64,000 nucleotides of DNA from Dioszegia crocea (lineage: Eukaryota > Basidiomycota > Tremellomycetes > Tremellales > Bulleribasidiaceae), in assembly GCA_001600615.1 (NCBI GenBank), contig BCKK01000002.1, positions 2,324,809 to 2,388,808 of the forward strand. Reading direction: 5' to 3'. Made by a program: the position numbers and the translations under genes. Position 1 is the stretch's first letter. Each line of letters opens with the position of its first letter. Of the stretch, positions 37,733 through 47,713 are shown piece after piece. The notes under the pieces are model-generated. The model had not been told where the DNA came from and made no database searches. It was given only the letters and a program-made list of their open reading frames with translations.

Positions 37733-40172
37733 TCATTCCTTCTCCTCTTCACCTTCTTCACCATTGTACATCTCATCCCACGTCCCATCCTCCACCATCT
37801 CCTTGAATATATCCAGTCCGCCTACAAGCTCGCCATTGAGAATAATCTGGGGGAAGGCTAATTTCGTCAGCGAATGTACCTTGCCATGCATGCTAAATCA
37901 CTCACTTGGCCAATCATTGACAGTCTTCAACATCTGCCGCACCTCTTCATCGCTGAAGATATCAAACCACGCAAACTCGACGCCCTTCTCCCTTAGCAGC
38001 CCGACGGTCTGGCGGGAAAACCCGCACTTGGGCGCAGATGGGTTACCCTTCATGAACAGCACAACCTTGTGCTTGTTCATGAGCTGCTTGCAGCGGGCAA
38101 CGATTTCTTCCTCGGTGCGCTGGTGTGGGGCTGCGGCAGGAGTGGCAGTGGATGACGACAGGGGAGCGGAAGGTGCAGAAGAGGAGGTGGCGGAGGAGGG
38201 TGCGTGTTGAGTGAGGAGGGACCGCAATAGAGCGGCATCAGCCCCGGAGTGGCGGGCTAAGAGAGTGTGGCCCTGTTGGCGATAATTATAGATGATGTTG
38301 GTACATGTGTAGAGATAGAGGTGGAATGTGTTCAAGGTTATGTGTCAACCGTATGGTGATTGATAACCATTTGACCGAGTTCGGGTAACAAGCCAGAAGG
38401 ACGACGATGCGTAAGAGGGCGATGTAGGGTTGGTGACAATCGTGGTACGGTGTCCGTAACGGGCATACGAGCGCCATCAGAGTCAATGTTGAGGAAAGGT
38501 GAAGCGATGGAATGATCACCGAAATGCAGTGTAGCCGGTGAGCGTTCGAGGAGATAGACAGGGTCGACGATGGGTGGTGAAGGAGGGATGTCGTTGAGAT
38601 CATGTCGCCGTTTGATGGATGCGGGTCGGATGTCCAATGGCGAGGGTACGCGAATTGGAGATGACGGGGAATATCGAAACGAGCGACCAAACATGACAGT
38701 CGGCGAGGAAGGTTTGGAGCGAGTCATTGTCGATCCGTACGATTTGTGATCAATCGGCAGCAAGTCGGAAGGGGAGGGGAAAGCGATGAGATGGGAGAGT
38801 GGCGAGGGGGGTGTACGAGGTCCATCAGTTGACAGTGATGAATTGTACGATCGGTCAGATGGAGAGTGGAAGAGAAAAGCGAGTGGGGATCGAGGCGAGA
38901 ATCGAGATGGTGTGGCAGGGGCGGAACCGCGTCGAGAGTCCGAGTACGGGAAGGGGGTGTTAGACAATCGACGGTTGGTCGGAGTGACGATTGGATGAGC
39001 AGACGCAGAGGCGGGTTTGATATCATATCCGTCGGCATGATTGGGATTGAGAGGGGAGGACGATTGGAGGAGAGGGCGAGGGCGGGGTCGGAATGAGTGA
39101 GGAGGGGTAGGTGGGGACGAGTAGGAAGTGGGGTCCATTGTGAGATGTAAAGGAAGATGCTCGGTCAGCGATGCTTCTCAATTGGTATAGGTTGACAAGA
39201 AGTGATAAGGTGCTGAGCAAGTGGTAGATATTGTAAAGTCAAATCAGAAGATGTGTCTTGGGGGGATAGGAGGCTCGGGCAAATGCCTCTTTAAGTAGTA
39301 ACGCAGGCGTCCGAACGTCGGCCCGGTACCCCCACTCTGTACAGCCTGGAGAAAGGACGGAAGGCACCAGACGTGTCCGATGTGTTCCGCCTGAAAGTTC
39401 CATCTCTCCTTCTCCAGCATAACCCTCCGGCCGTAACCTGCCTCAAACACGAAACGCGGGGCTTGTGAAAGGGGTGGAATTTCGGTGCTGACAAGGGGGA
39501 GTGAGGGGTCCGCACGGTAGGGCCGCACCGTACCGCGCAGCGTGGGGGATGAAAGGGTGTTGAGGCCAGTGACGTGCTTCAAACCTGAAATGTGGAGTGA
39601 GAGGCAGGGTTGACCGGCAAGGGGAGATACAGGGGTACGAGTGGGGTAGAGCAAAGTGGGGCAGTGAAAGGAAAGTGCGGGTGATTTGGAGACCATGACG
39701 TGCTGCAGAAGGAGAGAAGACGGGATAGGACATACGCGTAAGAGCAAGAACGAGGGGACAGCTTCGATATCGAACGATTCGGAAATGTCGGCTAGCGTTT
39801 CTGCTTCGATCTGGTCTGTCAGTATGTGTCAGATGTTCATGTGTCGTTGCGGACAGTCACGCCGGCCAAGCCAAGAGCACAGGTATAAAAAGCTGGCATA
39901 ACCCCCTTGTCCATCTTCGAATTCGCTGACAAATCTCTCTCCCCTCCGGCGCTGGCTCATCTCACGCCTCACTTCTCAACCGAAGCTCCAAGACTCACAT
40001 TCAAGAACAGCACAGCTGGAAACTTCCCTGCTTCACCCTTGACGACTTCTGTAAATGCCGCACAGGGTTCAGCCCATGGTGCCCAAAAGTTAAGGCATGA
40101 CACCCTGTTGAGATCCGCCGATAAGAGGTCTTTGAAGTGATCGGGCGAGGTCACGTCGACGAAGTTTGACAT
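37733..40172 (-). CDS. GRX4: Trx-Grx monothiol glutaredoxin, GRX3/GRX4 type, with 1.46-kb intron
   Basis: A cytosolic/nuclear CGFS glutaredoxin that carries Fe-S clusters and controls iron regulators. Exon 1 (40172-39999) encodes the Trx-like domain with FWAPWAEPC. Exon 2 (39810-39736) encodes [19 protein letters not shown] and ends in LLLR. Exon 3 begins at 38272 with [13 protein letters not shown], the Trx C-terminal helix, followed by an Ala/Ser/Pro linker and the Grx domain with [16 protein letters not shown]. The last intron joins DWP to [14 protein letters not shown], and TGA is at 37733-37735. All junctions keep frame and match GRX3/4 order without a gap, so the 1,463-nt segment 38273-39735 must be an intron, far longer than any other in the window. 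Confidence 0.9.
38338..39138 (-). CDS. Nested Ser/Pro-rich ORF inside GRX4 intron (266 aa)
   Basis: A complete ATG-to-TAA frame of 266 residues, without introns, on the same strand as GRX4 and wholly inside its long intron. The product is disordered and rich in Ser, Pro, Arg and Thr. It has many SP/TP sites often preceded by basic residues ([23 protein letters not shown]), as in targets of CDK or MAP kinases. It has no recognisable domain, signal or membrane segment. Several motifs of the type [15 protein letters not shown] look like 14-3-3 or PKA sites, but this is only consensus matching. It may be an independent nested gene or an intron-borne ORF with no product. The low chance of 266 open codons supports coding. 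Confidence 0.5.
   Translation of the reverse strand: MDPTSYSSPPTPPHSFRPRPRPLLQSSSPLNPNHADGYDIKPASASAHPIVTPTNRRLSNTPFPYSDSRRGSAPATPSRFSPRSPLAFLFHSPSDRSYNSSLSTDGPRTPPSPLSHLIAFPSPSDLLPIDHKSYGSTMTRSKPSSPTVMFGRSFRYSPSSPIRVPSPLDIRPASIKRRHDLNDIPPSPPIVDPVYLLERSPATLHFGDHSIASPFLNIDSDGARMPVTDTVPRLSPTLHRPLTHRRPSGLLPELGQMVINHHTVDT
39244..39696 (-). CDS. Second ORF in GRX4 intron; also possible intron-retention tail
   Basis: This ATG-led frame of 150 residues lies in the 5' part of the GRX4 intron and is in the same frame as exon 2. The frame is open from exon 2 through the donor, so retaining the intron would give a Trx-only product with a 163-residue tail ending [15 protein letters not shown]. The sequence is compositionally protein-like (aromatic and charged residues, [17 protein letters not shown]) but matches no family I know. 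It could be an independent small gene, an alternative C terminus, or chance. Low confidence as a gene. Confidence 0.3.
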   Translation of the reverse strand: MVSKSPALSFHCPTLLYPTRTPVSPLAGQPCLSLHISGLKHVTGLNTLSSPTLRGTVRPYRADPSLPLVSTEIPPLSQAPRFVFEAGYGRRVMLEKERWNFQAEHIGHVWCLPSFLQAVQSGGTGPTFGRLRYYLKRHLPEPPIPPRHIF

Positions 40173-40486
40173 GGTCGGCTCTGGCTCTTGCGCTCTGGAC
40201 GCTTGACTGAGCTCGGATATAGTAGCTCTCGCTCTTTGATATGGTGTAGGTGAGTGATTGATTGCAAGTGTTAAAGCTGACTGGCATCCACAATTGAGTC
40301 ATGGACGGAGGCAAATTTCAACCGCCACTACAGTCGAAAAAACTATCCCTCTTGCACCATTATAACCATACCTTTGTTCTCTGCCTATACAGAGTCATCT
40401 CATAGGATTCAATTCAGGATTCTAAGTCTCCCAAAGAGCTCAAATCCGAATACTCACCCCCAAAAAGCAGCGTAAAAGCTACCCAA
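40173..40486. promoter_or_regulatory. Divergent promoter region GRX4 / eRF1
   Basis: A 314-bp region between divergent start codons at 40172 (-) and 40487 (+). The eRF1 side has a pyrimidine-rich stretch and a TATA-poor leader. No further element can be assigned. Confidence 0.45.
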
Positions 40487-42246
40487 ATGTCGTCGGAACA
40501 AGAGGTGAGTCCGAAGCTGAAGCTTGTGACAGGGATGAGACGCTGATGATATGCAGACTGATCAGGCTATCGAGGTCCGTTGATCGATGGATAGGATATC
40601 GTCTTGACGATCCACAACTGACTCTATTGCAGATCTGGAGATACCGAAAGCTCCTAGCGATGCTTGCCAACTCCCGTGGTGCTGGAACATCATGTATCAC
40701 CCTCATTCTCCCTCCTCGTATGTTGCCTCTTTTGCGATCCTGCCGCTTGATGAGCACCGGCTGATCAGCAGGATCGCAAATTTCTCAAGCTAGCGGAATG
40801 TTGACAGGCGAATACGGAACTGCGTCCAACATCAAATCTCGAGTCAACAGGTGGGTCGCCTCGCCTCGCCTCTTTGTCTACTATAAAGTTGCCGCAATTG
40901 ACAAAACAGATTATCAGTCCTTTCAGCCATCACGTCCACACAGCAGAAGCTCAAGCTGTATAACCGTGTTCCAGATAACGGGCTCTGTGTTTTCGTTGGC
41001 ACTGTGTTGAACGATGAAGGCAAGGAGAAGAAGATCTCTTTCGCGCTCGAGCCGTTCAAGCCCATCAACACGTCAGTTAGCAATCCCCATACATCGACGG
41101 TCTAAGCTGACTCTTCAGCTCCCTATACATGTGCGACAGTCGATTCCACGTCGAGGCATTGGAAGAACTACTAGAGAACGACTCCAAATGGGGATTCATC
41201 ATCATGTAAGTTCTCCTTCATCCTTCTTGTCGCCCTTGCTGACCACCAGCGACGGTAACGGATCTCTATTCGGCACACTATCCGGAAACACCCGAGAAGT
41301 GGTACACAAATTCTCTGTCGACCTACCCAAGAAGCACGGACGAGGTGGTCAGTCCGCCCTTCGATTCTCGCGTCTCCGAGAAGAGGCCAGGAGGAACTAT
41401 GTCCGAAAAGTCGCCGAATTGGCCGTACAGCATTTCATCACTGCCGATCGAGTCAATGTTGCGGGTTTGGTTTTGGCCGGTTCGGCCGAGTTGAAGACGG
41501 ATTTGAGCGGGAGTGATTTGTTCGACCCGAGATTGTTGGCCAAGGTCGTCAAGATTGTGGATGTATCGTATGGTGGTGAGAATGGTTTCAACCAGGTGAG
41601 TTTTCTGCTGGAGAAGATAGCCCGTGCAGAAGCTGACTCTTACAGGCGATTGAATTGGCCGCCGACTCCCTTGCCAATGTCAAATTCGTGCAGGAAAAAC
41701 GACTCATTCAGAAATACTTTGACGAAATCGCCCTCGATACTGGCAAATACTGCTTTGGGATCGTCGACACGCTCAAAGCGCTCGACATGGGTGCAGTCGA
41801 GACGCTCATCGTATGGGAAGCGCTCGATACTATGCGACACACCCTTCGCAATGCGGCCGGGGACGAGGTGATTGTGTTTGCGAGTGCACTGTACGAGAAG
41901 GGTGATAAAGAGAAGGAAAAGGAAAACAAGGAGAAGTTTATGGATAAATCTACTGGATTGGAGATGGAGCAGGCTGCCGAGCCCCAGGCGTTGCTCGAGT
42001 GGTTCGCCGAGAAGTATAAGGAATTCGGAGCGACGTTGGAATTCGTCACCAATAAGAGTCAGGAGGGGAGTCAATTCGTCAAGGGTTTCGGAGGTATTGG
42101 GGGGATATTGAGGTACAAGGTTGATTTCCAGGATCTGGGGGATCTGGAGGGGGACGATGACGAGTTCTACGGGTCGGATGAGGATGATGGTGAGTTGCCG
42201 CGCCTCGTTCTGATGCGACTTCAGCTGATATTTGGTAGACATCTGA
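40487..42246 (+). CDS. SUP45: Translation termination factor eRF1
   Basis: It recognises all three stop codons and triggers peptide release with eRF3. It begins with two tiny exons (MSSEQE, TDQAIE) and then [20 protein letters not shown]. The stop-codon decoding motif NIKS is in [11 protein letters not shown], and the catalytic GGQ is in [19 protein letters not shown]. The YxCxxxF pocket is replaced by [11 protein letters not shown]. The C domain ([16 protein letters not shown]) binds eRF3, and the acidic tail reads [14 protein letters not shown]. The last intron is at GATG|GTGAGT with acceptor GGTAG|AC, then ATC TGA. The second micro-exon would use the weak donor GTCCGT. After the TGA the frame stays open for 124 codons (see findings). 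Confidence 0.95.
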
Positions 42247-42774
42247 CGATGTCGTCTGGGCAAAGAGGCCCTGTTCAGCGCCGCGCGCAAGCAGGGTCAG
42301 GATGTGGATAAGGTCGAGGCGGAGGGTGTGGAGGAGGAGGACGGTTGTATTGTGAAGAGTGAATGCGTCAGTGTGGTGGGGGTTGGGCCGGGCGACATCG
42401 TCAGCCCTAAAATTGAGGGGGATCTGGAGCTTGAGGCGTATATAGCGGAAAGAAGGGGCCGGGAGCCTGATCACTCCGAGGCGGAAATGTCGCCCTGGAT
42501 CTTGATGACGGAGCGCCTGCCTCGATCATGCGGACAGGCGGATCGACGAGTTGTAGAATTCCGGCCGCTTGACTTACCCCTTCCGCCGACTCGTCTCCAC
42601 ATTGGCCCTCGGCGAGCCTAGTAGATTTACCCACTTTCCCCATGCATTCCCTCCTTCTTCATTCCATTGCATGATCGTGGACCATTAGTGACTGCATTAG
42701 ACGTGATATAGATATACAACACCAATTCCCTAGACCCGGCCGCCTGCCCATTACGAACCATCACACAACCGCGC
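42247..42774. other. Convergent 3' region with long in-frame extension of eRF1
   Basis: It lies between the eRF1 TGA and the TAA of the membrane protein gene on the other strand. The first 375 nt (42247-42621) are an open continuation of the eRF1 frame, described separately. The remaining ~150 nt are pyrimidine- and A/T-rich and look like ordinary 3' UTR. Confidence 0.45.
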
Positions 42775-45264
42775 TTAATCGATACTGAGTCGTTTTTGAG
42801 CAGCAGATAAACCCGCCCCTTCTTCTTCGGCTCCTGATCGCCAGCGATTGAAGCCTACTCTCACAGTCTGAGATTTCGGCTGAGCGAGCACTGCGATTAT
42901 TAGCACCGGTCCAAACACACCGTGAAATAGACTTACCAGCTCCCTTCAGACCTTTTCCGAAATCCCTGTATACCAGAACGCTCCCTATTGCACACGCTGT
43001 AAGGCTCAATAGACTAAGGATAGCAAATACCGTCAAGGATTTATTGACATTGGCGTAGACTGTTGTGTTTTGCTGCCATATTCGGACTAGCTTGAATATG
43101 AAGTAAGCCTGGCCGAGGGTTAGGCCAGAGACGAAGAAAATCTGTAGGTATCAGCGATGTCATTGGGTTTGTGATGAGAGTATCACGCCAAGAGGGAAGA
43201 TGGAAGATGTAGCCTCACCATGAATGGCTTGTTCTCGTACTTTGCCGCAGTTCGGCCAATGACTAGCAGGATGAGCGAGAGGGGGAACATGATCCAGGTG
43301 ATAATGTACTCGGCGTCGGTCTTTTGCAGGACTGAGCGATTAGTGGCAAGTTCGGGACATTCAATGAGATGTGACAATGAACTGGACTTACCGAGCCAGA
43401 TAAATTGAATCCCAAAACCTGCTGCGAAGAATGCAGCAAAGTAGATGAGACACTCCAATACTTGGAAACGTCGATAATATCCCCGAATCTGAAGATCGGC
43501 ACCGAGGAATCGATATCTCTGCCATCTAAAGTATCAGCTATTGTCTCGCATACCGTAGCGTCAGCCAACTGAGGGGCAGTAACATACCCAAATTCTTTCC
43601 GAACAAAATACGCCAACACGCTCAAAACCAAGCAGCAAATAGATACCACGCCGATAATCACCGCCGTCAATACGTTCAGCGGTAAGTTGAGGAGATGCGC
43701 CGATCGGGAGACTGTCTTTCCAGCTTCGACAGCATCGTCAATGAGCGAAGTTTGAAGATCGCCTAGGATCTGGCGTAGTTCCGATACTTGGATAACGGCC
43801 CATGCCAGGAAGGCAAAGTTGAAGATGGTGATGGCGGAGATTTGGATTGTGTTCTTGGTGCGGATTGCGATCATCGTTAAGAGTAGTTGCCAAAGACTGA
43901 GAGTCAGCCTAGGATCTATATTTGAATGACCGGTTGTATAGAGTCCGTAGAAGAGGAGATTATGATGAGGCTGAACTCACTGGGCCAATCCGAAAATGAT
44001 TAGAAAGATGGGTAGTCTCCTTTTATTCTCCAGTATAGTCGCTGTGGAATCAGACGAATTGACCTCTGTATTGAATCGCCAGAGGATATTAGCCTGTAGG
44101 AGTGAGCCAGCGAAGATCAGAGAAGACCTTGAGACCCACCTCGATAATCAGATCAATGACCAATTCAAAGATCACGGTACCCAGCAGTAATCTACAGTAC
44201 AGGGAATCAGGAAAGATCTGAGCGATCAGCATACTTCTACATCGACCCATGACAGAGACGCCTACCCAGTCCAGTATTCTGGATTTCTTGGCCCCCCTAT
44301 CCGCTTTTGTCGGCCTGGATCTTCCACCGCCCTCCTTATTCCCTTCTATGTCCCGGTCCTTCTCGTCCACACCAGAGAATGAGATGTTCTTTTGCCGATC
44401 AAGATCATCCCACGTCAACGCTGGGAGAACGTCCAACTCCGTCTCGTTCCCTCTGCTGCTCGAGCTGGGCATTGTGGCGAGGCTGGGGCGCGACCCGGTC
44501 ATTTTGCTCGAGGTGAGCTGGAAAGCAGGTAGAAGCGGTGAGGGGAGAGACGAGGCGAGAGATGTGGATGATAGGGTGGCGGTGAGGCCTGGTCGTGGTT
44601 GTGGGATAGTAGACGAGGAGGAGGAAAACGTGGGAGGTAGGGCAGAGGGGGAAGTAGGAATAATTGGTAGTCGCTTGATGGCTGTCCTAGCTGCCGGAGA
44701 CAATTGGGGGCCCGGCGAGGATGAAGTGGGTTTAGATTGATACGAGGGATGGTTTGCCTCTGCATTTGGGAAATACGAGTTATCCTGTCTCGGACGGCTA
44801 CCGCTGGCCATGTTGGAATGTGATGCGCGAGAGGCAAGGACAGGCGGAGGGTAGACGACAATAGGGTGTCGCTCCTTATCGCGCGTCTGGGGGGAGGGAA
44901 GGGTGGACGCCCTGATCTGTGCAATCTCACCAGTGACTGCCTGAGCCCAGCTGCTTGGCCGACTATCGTCGTCAAAGGTGTGTGCGGGGGCAGCACCGGG
45001 TGGTAGTTGAGCGAAAGGGGGTGAAGTCGAGTTTGGATTGGGTACAGGGGGTAGTGCTCGAGTGGTAGAGCTTTGGGTAGAAGAGGAAGGACCGGCGATG
45101 GCATACGACGCGAATCCAGGCTCGTCCTCGCGGTCGTAAACGTAGTCGGTAAGGGTGAAGCGGTTGCTACTAGATTCGACTCCCGTTGCCGTTTCAGACC
45201 CCTCGTTACCAAGAGCCGGGAGTTGTGACGGCCCAGTCTGGGCCTGGGATCGAAGTGATGACAT
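42775..45264 (-). CDS. Multi-pass membrane protein, UPF0658 Golgi type
   Basis: From ATG 45264 the first ~330 residues are disordered and Ser/Pro-rich, ending in a basic ADRGAKKSRILDW segment. Then come about seven hydrophobic segments, including LLLGTVIFELVIDLIIEV, TIQISAITIFNFAFLAWAVI, LTAVIIGVVSICCLVLSVL, YFAAFFAAGFGIQFIWLG and FAILSLLSLTACAIGSVLV. The order and the RTKNTIQI motif before TM2 resemble the fungal UPF0658 Golgi membrane proteins (S. pombe C23H3.04 type); this is from memory of the family. The last exon reads QPKSQTVRVGFNRWRSG and ends with TAA at 42775-42777. Around eight introns. The role is unknown. The long N-terminal disordered extension may be specific to this lineage. 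Confidence 0.7.
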
Positions 45265-45969
45265 CTTTACGGATTGGGTGTTGTCTAGCGCGCTGAAGGG
45301 CTGATCGATGATTGCTGACCAGCAGCAACTGGGAGGCGACGCGTCAAGGTAAAGCGAGACTTGTGCGTTTCACAATGACCCGGTCCAGGTCGAATGCGCT
45401 CGACTTTCGTGTATTATATGCAGCGTGATGCTGGGGTAAAAGAGTGTGAGGTGAGGTAATTGGCACAGCTACATGCTTATGTTGGTGGATGCTCAGAGAT
45501 ACGCTCGCTTTGACCGAAAGTAAGTTTGACAGGCTGTGCCGAGCGAGCAAGGCACGGACGCGTAGAGAGCTCCGAGCGTGGCGGAAATGAATATGGCATG
45601 ATATCTCATGCATCGCTCTGTATCAAAAGGCTTGCAGGTCTACAGCGCTCCGTATCTCAGTGCAGTACCCGCTATATCTGTTGCTCAAGGTCGTGGTCAT
45701 GTGGAATTCGTAGATGCATCGTTGGGAGTCAATTGAATTACCTTACACAAGTGCTTGAGCTGATTCTGGTTAGCGGAACCAAATCTGCCACCCCCGTTTT
45801 CGTCCGCCGATTCCCCGAATCCGCTGCTATTGCAATCTTGCCTATCCACCACATACTGTACATCCACAGGTACCTACCAAAGTGAGCCAGGGACGATAGC
45901 GAGCATCGACGACCGGTCAAATTAGCTGACTTGATCAGACCCCACCCTACCCGAAAAGTAATACTTAAA
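45265..45969. promoter_or_regulatory. 705-bp divergent intergenic region, membrane protein / ATP18
   Basis: This lies between divergent genes, so it holds both promoters. ORFs of up to ~119 codons here have no conserved features. A CGGCGGA-like or other repeated element was not found. Confidence 0.35.
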
Positions 45970-46358
45970 ATGTTCGGACTCCGCGCCTGGCCCACACCGG
46001 TATGTCACTGACTCCTATGTCCTAGATGCTCCATCTGGGTAAACAGAGATCAATGCTAACACTTGCAGATCGTCAAGCCCTTGTGGCCCTTCATGGTCGG
46101 ATCCGTCCTCACTTTTGCCGGTGTTTGGAAGTTGCAGAACGTTGCTTTGCAAAGTGAGTTGGAATTAGAATTGCAGGATGGTCATATATCGGGCTGTTAC
46201 ACATGTCAATGTTGGGCATGTGCTGATTGAACTAGCTGAGGAGGCGAGGAACGACCCCAAGAACCCTTTCGGTAAGTCTTTCCTTGACCGAGCGATGTGA
46301 ACTATGGGCATAGGCTTACTTTGCAGTTGTTTCCAGGGCTAAGACTGCCGGTCACTAG
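45970..46358 (+). CDS. ATP18: ATP synthase subunit j (Atp18), 60 aa
   Basis: A small single-pass subunit of the F1Fo ATP synthase peripheral stalk/dimer region in the inner membrane. Four exons (45970-45999, 46069-46153, 46236-46271, 46327-46358; 183 nt) join in frame. The product reads MFGLRAWPTPIVKPLWPFMV, then a transmembrane segment, and EEARNDPKNPF towards the C terminus, ending AKTAGH. The PTPIxKxxWPF start and xNDPKNPF motif match yeast Atp18 in position and spacing. Each intron has a GTRNGT donor and a YAG acceptor, and the first has a GCTAAC branch point. The exons are too short to show as long ORFs. The start is the ATG after an A-rich leader. Confidence 0.9.
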
Positions 46359-47713
46359 ATGAAGAATGTATGAGGGTGAAGAATGACGATTCTTGGTGTT
46401 GCACTCACGCAGAAGTGCTCATGATGTGGATGAGAGGCGATGTTGGACTGATTCCGACGACGGACGATAGAAGGGCAGACGAATTTTGGCGCATCAAGCT
46501 GAACGCGAAACCCTAATTCCGACATTTCGAGCCCGCCCCCAGGTCCCCTCAACTCGCTAACTCTTGGCCATAGGGTGGTCTTATGATCGTCCGGCAAAGC
46601 TCGTGCAGTACGATTCGGTTCAATTATGCTCTGCCCGATCACGACGGTCTCAACGGCGGATCACTGACGAGGTCAGCACTCGATTGGCGAATGGGTCCAG
46701 GTAGGGAGTAAACCTCTAAGTGACGCCTATGGTAGACGCGTTGATTGGCATTCTGACGCCACACCACGTCCCCAGCCATCATTTTGGGGATGCGTAAAGC
46801 GAAGCCGGGAAGCGAGCTTGGAAGGCATGCAGAATAGCAATCTGACCCGATGATTGAAGATTACATGTGCTTATGCTAAGTAGCGACCGGAGACACCGAA
46901 GAAGTGGAGGTTCACGATACTCTCGCCAGCGTCTGGGGCCATCTTTGAGCGGATGTGTGAGTCAGAGCTCGGCAGAGCGGGGCTCAGGTTTGGGTCAAGA
47001 GTTGTTTCTCGACTCGCAATGTGGCCGCGTCTCCAGTTCGCTAAGGTAGTCGAGCTTGTAGAGAGCACTAAGCGGATGTACGCTTCGAAGCTGGTGGCCC
47101 GAAACTATAGATTTCCTGCAGTCAATTCAAAGAGGCGTTCGGAAACGGTTGAAGGGAATGCAGGAATAACGCTGAATCCTGCCGATCCTCAAATTCCGGA
47201 TGATAGCCGTGTCATCAAATTAGCGAGTGGGTATCCGACCGCATCTCCTTATCGCATAGTAGGGTATTCAAGAAGCGTGGAATGTACTCGTAAGAGAGGG
47301 GATGCATCGATAGGTGAGAAAGCTGAGTGAGGCTGAGTGGCGAAGTATTACGGCACAATCTCCGAAGAGTTCCGGTTTCAGAATTGACTTTCCCACGGTG
47401 TCTGCCATTTCCCCCCGTTCTCTCCTCTGGCTCGGGGCCGAAGCTGGCCACATGCCTCCTGTTGTCATACATCCATCCCACTACTATAAGTGGTACATCT
47501 ACCACCTCCACTACCACAGAGCAGCTAGCGTAGCCAGACAACGTCCACGGAGGTGCACATCCGGGTGTGTGATCAGTCCTCGGTTGTCCCGACGCCGCGT
47601 ACTCTGCGAGACCTCACCTTTCCCGGTCCCCTTCGACTGGCGTCAGCTTTGCCATCCACCCGACGCTCCCTTCCCACCGCCACTTCTCGCTCCTCCGAGC
47701 CGATCTTATCACC
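46359..47713. other. 1.36-kb gap with no recognised gene
   Basis: The largest gene-free stretch of the window. It must include the ATP18 3' UTR and the SIN3 promoter and 5' UTR (pyrimidine-rich from 47,380 on). ORFs of up to 125 codons (e.g. 46953-47330 plus, 47215-47541 minus) have no motif and biased composition. No tRNA boxes, hairpin-rich RNA or repeat was recognised by eye. A non-coding RNA or unknown small gene cannot be excluded. Confidence 0.4.
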
